This document shows, one piece after another, positions 36,901 through 48,900 of a DNA stretch of 64,000 bases. This stretch comes from Episyrphus balteatus. Lineage: Eukaryota; Arthropoda; Insecta; Diptera; Syrphidae. The first letter of the stretch is position 1. Every line of letters begins with the position of its first letter. A model generated the notes under the pieces. That model worked only from the letters and a program-made list of their open reading frames with translations. It did no database searches and was not told the origin of the DNA. Location of the stretch: contig NC_079135.1 in NCBI RefSeq assembly GCF_945859705.1, forward strand, positions 121,277,551-121,341,550, given 5' to 3'. The position numbers and the translations under genes are program-made.

Positions 36901-39900
36901 GGTTAGAGTCCCCGCTACCTTTTGGCATCAAAAAATTTTTTTTTAATTTTTTTCAAAATTTTGAGATATAGGCGTTGGAAGTTGGGGCGCTCACTTTCAG
37001 CTCAGCTCAAATGAGCTAAGCTATGGTACCTAGCTCAAATTTGAGCTGAGCTGTGAGCTGAGCTGAAATGTGAGTTTTTTGCAACCCTGGCACCTTGCCA
37101 CATGGAAATTACCACATGCAACTTGCCACATGTAACTTGCCACATGCAACTTGCCACACGCAACTTGCCACATGCAACTTGCCACACGCAACTTGCCACA
37201 TACAACTTGCCACATGCAACTTGCCACACGCAACTTGCCACATACAACTTGCCACATGCAACTTGCCACATGAAACATGTAACTTGCAACGTGTTGTGTG
37301 TTTTATGTTTGCCGTACTGCGGCGTACTGCATTTTTAAATACTAAAGTACTGCCTACTCTAAAGGTGAAACGACAGCCCTGCTACCCAGGGCGATCGCGT
37401 CATAATCCCTTTGACATTCTTGTCAAAAAGTAAATTTTCATACCCACCCTCCCATAAGAAGTATAACTTCAATAATGTTTTTTTTTTCATTAAATTTTAT
37501 AATTAGTTATTGAGCGCTTTGCAGTGACAGTCAATTGACAGTCAATAAACCTTCTTGTCCAATGCAACGGAAGAAGGAGTAGCTATATTATTTGTTTATG
37601 TATATTTTTTTTTATAATTGATGACCGTAAAGTTTGTTGAAGCGGTAAAATGTCGCTTCTTCTTGAATAGGTTTCTATTTGAATTTTGAACTTTAAGAAT
37701 ATATATTTTTATACCTATTGGGAATCACGCTGCAAATGGAAACAATAGATAATTATTTGTTGTTGTGGTTTTAGTTCTTTTCATATTTTTTTTTTTTATT
37801 TTATAACTAGCGTTTGTGCTACTTTTTTTTTATTTTGATTAGTTTTTGGTATTAGATGGCGTTATAGTGTTTAACGGTGGATTTTGAGATGATATTAAGC
37901 ATTAAAGTGTGAAGATTTAAAAATGATGATGCTTTTATATTCATTTCAATAGCTTTCTCTTTTTTTTTTGATAATTTTTTTCCTATAGAAGACTTTTGTG
38001 TGCTGATTAAGTATAGGGAACTTGAAAGGCTTAAATAAAAACTAATAAATATATAAAATTCGCATTAACAACAACTAAAAGTGGAAGTAATTTCTAAAGG
38101 GCAAAATATTTTTTAGTTGTAATGGGTAAAATGTTAGTATTTGAATGACGAGGATTTTCTTATTGCTGTTGTAGTTCCTATTTTTTACGAAATCACTGCA
38201 ATTTCAAGCTTTTGGTTAATATAGATTTAAGTAAAAACAAGAAACAAAAATTGTTTAATTAATCGATCGGACGTACAGACGAATCGGTAAGCAGATGAAC
38301 AAACGCACAGACCGACAAACGACGGTAATACGAAAACATGTTGATTTGATAATAACCTAAACATTTTTTTTTATACAAGAAACTAAAGATCAATTACAAA
38401 TGTTTTTAAAAAAATGTTACATATACGCCCTAGTGACCGCTTAAGGTTAAATTCTAAAGTATTGGTAAATCGTCACACTTTAATTCTGATATAAAAACTT
38501 ACGTGATTCTAAGTGGAAAGTTTTGTCAAAATTTGAAAGCAGTTGGTAAGGAACTTTTTAGAATTAGCTATTAAAAGCAAATAAACATGAGATATACCAA
38601 AGACGTTGATTTCAACTTTTGAATTCTCGAAGAAGAAAAGAGATATTATAATGATTAAAACTGATTTCGAAAGATGAAATTCTTTTAGAATCCGTTACAA
38701 ATTTAGTTAAAACAAATAACCAAACGTTAAGAAATAGCTTTGAAAACGGTTAAAAAAACGGCATTTTCGATTTTCCAACGAGAATATTTCAAAAACGTGA
38801 TGTGATTGAATTTTTCTGACTTCAAATACAAGCTCAGGGCACCAAAATTAACTGGAATTCTTATTTAAAAGCCATTTACATGTAATTTCAATGTACTTTA
38901 AAATTTATGGTGACATTAAATACATTTTAAATATAATTTAAAAAGGCCCAAATGTTGGACTCCAATGAGTTTGAACCCGTTTTATCGAGTGTGTAAAACT
39001 TTTCATTTTCAAAAAAAATTAAATCATTAGAGTAAGTTCGGGTAATGTGGTATAGGTTGGTAAAGTGTTACACATTGTTTTCTAAGAAACTAAAGATATT
39101 AGAAGGACGTCTTTTGAAGCAATAGGTGACAATTTTTGTTTAACCAAAAATGCCCACTCAAAAACACAAAAATATTCCATACATTTCAAAAAATTGATAA
39201 ATCTTTATAAAGATTTTTTCGGGAGCCTTACAAAATGCATTCCCAAGCGTTTAAAAAGCAATATTTACAAAAATGTAAATAGAACAGTTTGCTATTGATT
39301 TACGTGATTTTGATATGAGTTTAGTTCAAATCTAACTTTTAATATATTTTTTTTATTGTTTTGTACAATATCTCTGTTTCCGCTAATGTGGTATACTTAC
39401 AATACTCTAATGAGGTATAGTAAACTCCTTCAGATTATGCCAAAATGAAATTAATATTTTATCTTAAATTTAACAAAACACAAGTTATTTTTAATCTTCC
39501 GATGTTTTTTATTTCATAACAAAAACAAATAAAAACATGTGTCTTGGTTATTTCAAAAAATTAAGACACTCATAAAATATATAATAATGTATAGGAAAAG
39601 AGTATACCACATTAGTAGACGTTTGTGTACCACATTACCCTCCACTTTCCAAATGTGTCATTTTCGAGGTCATTGCACTTTTTATTATAAAACTTTTTTT
39701 CTGAAACGAAAAACCACTGCAAAACATTCAAAACACGAAAATAATATACCATTGCACATCTTCACAAATTTTCGACCAGTTTGATATAATATTTTCCGAA
39801 ATATATTCCAAAAAGAAACATTGTATACCACAACACCCGACTTTACTCCACACTTTGCTTTTTTGAGAATTTTATCAGATATAATAACTGTTTCTAGCAG

Positions 39901-42900
39901 AACTATAAGGAATCATTTTTATATTTCTGGCCTCCAGGGTTCCTAAGTGTTTAGGCTAATTAGTATGAATATTTTTTTGTATGGAATAAAATGTTCCACA
40001 TACGCCCTAGTGACCACTTCAAGCTAAATTTTCAAAAAAAATTAAGGTGGCAAATTTTCTATTGGTGACCAAAAAATTAAGTTGATAGTTCACTAAAAAC
40101 TAGGGAAAAAAGCGTCTTGAATTTTAAAAATAGACGAAACATAACCCGATTCAAAGGGTTTTTCGATCAAGGCATTTATTAAAGAAAATAAAAAATATTT
40201 ATTTAAAAGCTCGAAAGCTTTTAAAAAAGAAATAATAACGAATTCTGAGATCGTATTTAATGTTGTTTTTACATTTCAAACCTTGTTACATTAAAATATT
40301 GATTTTTTTTTTTCAATAAAAAGCAACGTCTTATAATTTTGTAAATTATAATCTTTTCTCTAAATTATTTTTACAAAATTTACACCAACAAAATTTTTAC
40401 TGTTTTATATAATTTTGGATAGCGAATTTTTATTTACTCTCCACTTCACTTTTCAGCAATGAAAGCTGTTCATTAAAAATTAACCTAACTTAAAGGTATA
40501 CCAAAAATTTCTTGAAAATATTTTCAACTTCATTGTCAGAGAAAGAATTTAAAATTCAAAATGCAAATACTAAAATGTTTAGTTCCAGAACCATATACGT
40601 TCGATTCTTATCAAATTCTACTAAAAGCTTTCAAACAAAAAAGTGCTTTTAAACTCTTTTTTAATAAAATCTTTAATAAAGATAACCAGGATCCCAATTT
40701 CTATCTAGCTTACATGGAGTTGGTTTACCTAATTTTGACTCTCTGCCTAATTTTCAAAACTTACAAAGTGACATTGCGAAAGTTGTCATATAAACCACAT
40801 TTTGAATGCCAACATATTTGAAATTCCTTTGTAATGAACAACAAACCACAATTAAAATGTATTCTCTTTACGTTTGACTGATGACTTTCAACAACAAATC
40901 CAAGCTCAAATATACAATAATAAAAATCTCTTTGTAAAAAGTAAAAGGTGCATACATACATCACATATGTTCACATATAAAACGAAACAATTTATTATTT
41001 ATTTATTTTTGCTTCAAGATGAAAGCAAAATCCAATAGAGAAATGTTTTAATTCAAAAAAAATTACCACAATTTATTTAGGTCGCGTCATCTTGTATCTT
41101 TTAGCTTAAAAAATATTCTCCTTCAAGTGATATCATCCCATTTATAGCTACGGCGACGACGTCAACAATATTTACTTTGTTACCTGACTTCTATTTGACA
41201 AAAAAAAAAATTATAAAATAAACAAAAAATAAATAACAGAAAGATTCTTTCATAGGATTTTTTGTACTGCAAAAAAATAAATAAAAAAAATTTAAATCTT
41301 CCACATATACCGGTTTTGGTTAAAAATATCTAAGTTTATTTTTTCACTGTCTTGTGTCCACAAAACCCAACCTGAAGGTAGGTATTTCTTTTTTTTTTTT
41401 TTTTCATAAAATATTGTTCTTTACTCTCGCTTGTATATATATATTTTTTTCTAATCTTGTATAGTATAAGAAAAAAATTTAGAAAACCTAAATTTATGAC
41501 TCACAAATTTTTAAGATAAACAAAAATATTTATCTCCACATCCTAACTGCTGTTTAAATACCAATAGTAACGAAAAAGACGAAGAAAAATAGAAACTTTA
41601 AATACAGCTTCCATGTGTGTTACCCAACAAATTGTCTATTTATGAATTCTTGTAAGCTCTCACTCTCTAAGCTTTAGGTTTTGTGATGTGGTATTGATCT
41701 TTAGCATATTGTTACCACTTGTAACATGTATCGAAACTCGGAGTCAAATAATTCTCATGAAAAAAAATCTATATTGTTTTCTTTATTTAAGAAGTTGTGA
41801 AACTAGAATTAATAAAAATGAATTACTGCTTTTAGAAATAACTGTTATCTTTAACTAAATGGTGACTAGGGGAGAGAACAATAACTTTTTTTTAATTAAA
41901 CGGAAATCCACACGGAGAAAACATAACGCCAGGGATAACTTTACTTCTAGTATATTTAATCAGAATAAAGTTGAATATACCAGAAATAAAGTTAAATATA
42001 CCAGAAGCATAGTCATCCCTGCCTTATTTTTTCTCTGTGCAGGCAACATTTATGTATTTTTGTATTTATCTCTTATTCAAACTTCCTTAAAAAAGTGGCT
42101 ATCTCAAAAATAGTAAAATAAAGTATCCTAGCTCCTGCATTCAGGTGATAACTACCCCCTTCCCCCATTTTGTATGGATATTATTATATTATTTGTAAGA
42201 TCCCTCAATGGTCAGTAAAAATCATTCACATAATACATCTTTCATTTTTAAATTTAGGGTTCACTGTGGCGTATACGTACTTAAAAAAAATAATATAATA
42301 TTTACTTAAATTAATTAATAAAATTAAATCTTGTTTCAAACAACCAAATTTTACCATTTTGGTATTTGATATCCAATCGTTCTAAAAGAAATGACGCGAC
42401 AACGTGGAGCTTTTCATATTTGTCTTAAAAGACATTTGACTTTCACCAAGGAAACTTTTCAGATGTTCCACAGGGCTGCATTTAAAAACCTATACTCTTT
42501 TCTTACTGTTGATTGATTCCATATTTACCTAAATTGAAATAAGTGGATTTTAGTTCTTTGATACGCTGTTATAGAAAAATGTCAAGTTTTGAAAACATGT
42601 AAAAGTAAAAAAGTAGGGAAAAAAAGATGTGGTGCTTTTTTAGAAAACCACAAAATTGATCAGTCTTCTAAATATCAATTGTTTACAGCTGCAGTTGACA
42701 AACGGATACGTTTTAAGCTATTAAGTACATTCCATTTTGCTGCCCAAAGATATTTATCATTTAGACTAATTAATATTGATGGGTCTATTCGAAGCCAAAT
42801 TACTGTGTATACTGTATACTCCTAAATTGCTCTCGTTATTTTGTGATATTGAAATTATCTTATCAGCTGATTATAGCAGAAAACATAATGATTACATTTT

Positions 42901-45900
42901 ATATTACTAAAAACATTCTCCCATTTTGAAGGGATTTTTGCGCTAATAAAAAAATGGTACAAAATTCATACCTCAAAATCTGGATGTAGAAAAAAATTGT
43001 TTTTGGGATTTTCAGCTTTGAAAAAAATTCTAGCCTCGTCAATTATCACACCATTTTAAATTTATAACTGTCAGTTTTGTACGAATAAAACGCTTTCAGA
43101 ATGATTCCGGACGCTTCCGGACTGCCAATCGAAAACGCCATTATTTGGGAAAGAAGAAAAAATATGTCAAAAATTGTTGAGAAATTTTTTTGGAACTTGT
43201 CAACTCATTGAATGAAAATTTTAATTTTAAAATTTCTGTATTTCAGCATTGGGATGAAATCGTTTCAAAATTCATAAAAAAACTTTTTCATTGGATTCAA
43301 AATTTTCAAGAACAATTAAGTTCAATGATATGCATAAAATCGGAGTCAAAAATAAAGAAAACAAACCTGAAAACAATATTTTTGGAATAAACAAGTTTGT
43401 TTTTTTTGTTGACAATTAACAAGATGGCGGCTAAAAATCACCATATTACAAGGATACGCAAAACACATCAAATACAAAATATTAGCGTCAAACTAAAGGT
43501 ATTTTCTTAAGAAGGAACGAACGAAAGGAACGAAGAAATTGGAAATGGTTTAGAATTTTCAAATGAAGTTTTTTGGGCGTGAATTTCTCAATTGTCAAAA
43601 AAGAATCAAAATTTGTGCATATTCTTTCTTAGTAAGAAAATAGTTTTAATTTGTTCCCCAAATTGGGTATTTTTTGTGTTTTTTTTTGTTTCATCCTTAT
43701 TTTTACTTGCGATATAGGTACTATATATCAAGTTATGCATTCGTACAAAAAAAAAAGTTGAGATAACATTTTTCCATGACATTACGATGGTAGACAATGC
43801 CAAAAAAGTGGGTCCCGGAAGTCCGTCTGTCTGTCAGTCTGTCTGTCTGTCTGTCTGTATAAGGAGCTACAGCCTAAACGGATGAACCGATTAATGTCAA
43901 ACTTGGTATGTAGCGTTATTTGGCGACTCTCCAGAGGGGTTTTTGGAATTAATTTTTTTGGACCAAAAATAACGGTACTTGTCATATACCGATTTTAGTA
44001 AAATTGAAATATCTCGAAAACGGCTCTAACGATTTTGTTTAAAAAATTCAAATGTTAGTTTTAAGCTAAGGTCTATCTTTCAATGAAAAAAATTTTTTTT
44101 GAGAATCATTATTAACGGTACCTGCCATAGAACCGTTTTTTTCAAATCCGATTATCTCCGAAACTGCTTATTCGATTTCAACGAAACTTTTTGTGAAGAA
44201 GCATTTATATAATTTAAATATAAGCCAGAAATAAAATTTTGAAAAAAAATAATTTTTGGATTTTTTAAAAAATTTTGAAAATTTTTTTTTTTTTAAATCA
44301 AATTTTCGAAAACGGGACATTGAATTTTTTTGAAATTTTGTTTTTAGTTGTTGATTAGTGATTTCTAAAGAATGGCATACCAATTTTATTTTAAAACTTT
44401 TTCTCCAAAAAATTATTTATAAAAAATTAGTTTTTTAAAAAACGGCTCTAACGATTTTGAAATTTTTTTTTTCTAAAAATGCATCTTAATATATCAATCA
44501 AAACTGCCTACTTGTTTTAATTTTTTTATTTATTTTTTTTTCCAAATTTCTATATAAAAAGTCTTAAAAATTTAAGCAACTTTAACTCTAAGAGCAAGTT
44601 CGTGCGACCCAGTCGTGCATTTTATTTTTTAATAGGTATGGTTTGTTTTGCCCTCCATTTTTATAATTGTGAACAAAAATATAAAAATTCATCTTTTCTT
44701 TATTCAGTTTAAAAGTACCTACATATTGTTTGATAACCCATTTTGCTATGTTTTTGTTGCTATTTTGTGTTTTTTTTTTTAATATCAATTATGGCCAAAA
44801 ACTCAAAAGGTCTCATCATAAAATATATTTGTATAGGAATTAGTTTGACCTTTGGTCCTTTTTTTTGCTTAGATCTACCATACCAAATTGTCCTATTTCG
44901 CTAAAATATAAATCATAAAATCCAAGAAAAAAATCTTAGAAAAAGGCTTAAAAAAAAAAACAAATACCAAAGTGGTAACCGTGATCTTAAGACAAAGTTT
45001 ATAGATTTTTCTATAACCAATCCCAATTCCATTCACAACAACCAGCCAGATAACTCCAACACACCCTCTTCTCCATCTGACTATCTGACACACTCTATAG
45101 GTACTCGTACACACTCCTATTCAAAAGTCAGGTGATAAATGTAACGAGTACGAGTATCTAAGACTCTGTGCTAAATGTGTGTATAACAGAAGAAGACTTG
45201 TTTGTTTACTCTCGTTGTATCTAACAGATTCTACAAAAGTATCTTTTCAAGGAATTTTCCACATCAAACTATTATTATTATTATTGTTGCCTTTTTTTCT
45301 TCAACTGGTTGTTGGTTAGCTTTTTCTGGGTAGGGGGATATCCTCTATCGCCATTTATTATACCTATAGGCAGTAGGCACTTTTGGAATTTTTACGTGAC
45401 GTCAGCAAGAGTATCTATAAACTTTCAAGAGAATGAGAAATAAATACACAAAACTGGTACTCAAATACAACAACAATAAAGATACAATATCTAACTGCAC
45501 CAAGAGAAGAAAGCTTTTATTTCATACCTCTTCTCGATCAAACCACAAGCTACGTAGCGATTGAAACGTGGTTAACATCAGTCGTACAGGTGGGCTTCTC
45601 GAAGACAGGTGAACAATCGGTGTGTTTATAACAATTTTTTTACTCTCTTGCATCCGCTATAGAAAGCTTCAAAGAAGAAGAAAAAAAAAAAAGAAAAACA
45701 AGAAGAAAAAAAAGTATCTACAAGTTAGTTCTGTGAATTGTTGTGGGCTGCCACAACTTCAGTTGGCCAAGGTTGTTAAAATAGCAGTCGACTTTTACCA
45801 GAAAAATACCACGCGCTAAAAACAAATTTATAAAAAAAAGAGAAGGTTTCTTCGGGCCCAGTTAAAAAAGTTGATAAAAAAAAAAACAGAGAAAGATAAA

Positions 45901-48900
45901 AATTTTCCTGTGAGACGTGGTCGCACCGGGCCACCACCGCCAAACATATACGATCTACACAAAATGATTTTTAATTGATTCTGTGGTCGCGTCCAGTGAA
46001 AGTTCCACATACAACCAATCCATCCATCGCTTCAACAGTCAGATCAATCGTTTTCTCGTTTCTCCTCCGGCAAATCGGTATTTTGTATTCCTCATCCGTA
46101 AAGAAGTGGCAAGGTGTCATATTGCTAAGATATACGATATAATACAAAAAAGATACGGGTACTATAAACGACCGACGACTGAAAGTGCAATTACCGCGTC
46201 TGTGTTTTGGTGATTTATCCATCGAAAGTCTCTCGCACCCAAAAGATACAAAATTTTTACCAATCAAAATTTATTATACCCCTTTTAGGTGTGCTCAAAA
46301 GTGTGAGAGCTAGAAAGAGCAATAAGAAAAGTGTTTTTTCTTTCTTTTTTTTTGTAATTATCGTAACTTATTCAAAAAAAAAACAAAGTTTTCCCTCGAC
46401 TACGTGTTATTGCATTATTTTTACGCTGCTGCATCTATCCAACGATCCATCTATCTTCGCCAACTTATATAATCTTAATGCGCAGTCTTGCTAAGTCATT
46501 AGAATCAAAATAAAAAAAAAAGAAGTTGAAAAAAAGGCGTATAATGTGATTTTTGTTTAATGTTCATTTTTTTGTTGTGAGTTTGTTTAAATACTTGAAG
46601 TAGAGTATTTCTCTATTGTCTTATGCAAGCTTAGTGTACCTTTCTCATGCTTCACACCTGATTTACACTCACGCTCGATAGTGCACAATAAACTAGTGTT
46701 TGTTGAAGAAAAAAAAAAAAAAATAAGTAAATATCAAACCGTTATATACGGAGTGAAGTTCTTCGCAAGCGTAGCCGTTTGCATCGCAATATTGCAAATT
46801 AAGAAGAAACAAGAAGAAAAACAACAACAACAACACAAATATCCAGAATGAAGCCGACCAGTGGGAAGCCGCTGGTGACAATATGCACATATCAGGTGGG
46901 TACCGCAACCGACATATCCGACAACAAAGTCGTAGATTGGTAGAGTTTTTTCGGGAGGAAAATTATTCACATGAGATTTTACAAATATTTGTATGGTCTT
47001 AAAGAGACTTAAGCTAGAACTACATCGAAACACAAAGTCAAAAAAAGTATAAAAAGTAAATAAAAGTACAAAATAACAAAAATAATTTTATTGATGTGAC
47101 ATTTAAAAATTAATATTAGGTACATATTTGAAAAATTAGAGACTTTTTTGAACTTTTTTCACTACTTTGTGTTTCTATGTAGTTCAGGCTTTAGAGCCAA
47201 GAAAAGTAACAAAACAGTTAAGGCAAACTAAACTGTTGTTGCGAAAAGTGGACATTGCAATTGAATCGTCAGTTTTAAGAACAGAATAAGTCCACTTTTT
47301 TCCGAAAATTAATTTTTGTTGAAAATGACATAGACACTTCTTCTAAATCGAAACGAAACAAAATAAAATGCACGACTGGGTCGCACGAACTTGCTCTTAG
47401 AGTTAAAGTTGCTTAAATTTTTAAGACTTTTTATATAGAAATTTGAAAAAAAAAAATAAAATTCGTTTTTTAAAAAAATAAAATAAAACATGAAATCAAA
47501 TTGCCCTCCAAAACAAGTATGCAGTTTTGATTGATATGTTAAGATGCATTTTTAGAAGAAAAAAAATTTCAAAATCGTTAGAGCCGTTTTTTAAAAAAAC
47601 TAATTTTTTATAAATAATTTTTTTAAATAAATATCTTAAAATAAAATTGGTATGGCATTTTGTAGAAATCACTAATCAACATCTAAAAACAAAATTTCAA
47701 AAAAATTCAATGTCCCGTTTTCGAAAATTTGATTTTCAACAAAAAAATTTCAAAATTCAAAAATTATTTTTTTGGAAATTTGTTTTTTGGTTTATATTTA
47801 AATTGTATAAATGCTTCTTCACAAAAAGTTTCGTTGAAATCGAATAAGCAATTTCGGAGATAATCGGATTAAAAAAAAACGGTTATATGGCAGGTACCGT
47901 TAATAATGAATTTCCAAAAAAAATTTTTTCATAAGAAGATAGACCTTGTCAGAAAACTAACATTTGAATTTTTTTAACAAAATCGTTGGAGCCGTTTTTA
48001 AGATATTTCAATTTTACTAAAATCGGTATATGACAAGTACCGTTATTTTTGGTCCAAAAAAATTAATTTCAAAAACTCCTCTGGAGAGTCGCCAAATAAC
48101 GCTGCATACCTAGTTTGACATTAATCGGTCCATCCGTTTAGGCTGTAGCTAATTATACAGATAGACAGACAGTATTAAATCACTCACAAATTTTTGGCCA
48201 AAAATATCAAATCGGATGGTTTGAACAAAGTGACTAAACCAGTTTTTTTTACTTCGATATTTTATCAAATTTTTGAACGCTCCTCTCAACATAAAAGAAT
48301 TTAACTTAAAATGCATAGTTGCAAGGACGAAATGACTATGATAGAAAATAAAAAATAAAGAAAGCCACTTTTTTCTAAGGAAATTTTTTTTGTTCTAGGT
48401 AATTTCCTTTTGTTATTATTTACACATTCATAGTTCATAGTTCATTAAAATAAAATTAAGAAGTATTTGAATAACCCTAAATTAATTAATTTTTTTTTCA
48501 TTGGTATCGCCTGTAAACTGTCTTTACATAAAGCAATAAAATTCAAAGTTTTCTTTAGTAAAAAACCAAAAAACTTAATTAATTCTTAACAAAAAATACA
48601 ATTAAATAAAATTGTTCTAAATTAAAAAATAATTTTTTTTAAATTTTGAGTTTGAAAACTAATTTTTCAAAAACTTTTTTTTTTTGCTTTACATTTTACA
48701 AAAAAGGTTGCTTTACGAAAAGGTAAATCACTTCATTGAGAATGTAACCATTGACTTAAAATAGTTATATTTTTTCAATGTTTAATAATGGTTTTGAAAA
48801 TTTCCGGTTCCGGCAAAACGGAGAGGAATAGAACCTCTCTTCCAAAAGATTTTTGTCTTGTCTCAACCCAATCTACTTTTCCGCACAATTCTGATGTATC

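Noticed and set aside
37030..37433. ORFs with repeated ATCNLPH or VASCMWQ peptides on both strands
   Set aside because: Produced by the 14-bp minisatellite, whose unit is not a multiple of three and stays open in several frames; the same occurs at 16610-16852.
43821..43858. Regular short repeat as a CRISPR-like array
   Set aside because: It is a plain TGTC microsatellite without spacers, in a fly genome.
44168..44383. Similar 60-80 codon ORFs at 44168, 47647 and 58383 as a conserved protein family
   Set aside because: They are the same frame through family R copies; the similarity is due to the repeat, and the Phe/Lys-rich peptides show no coding features.
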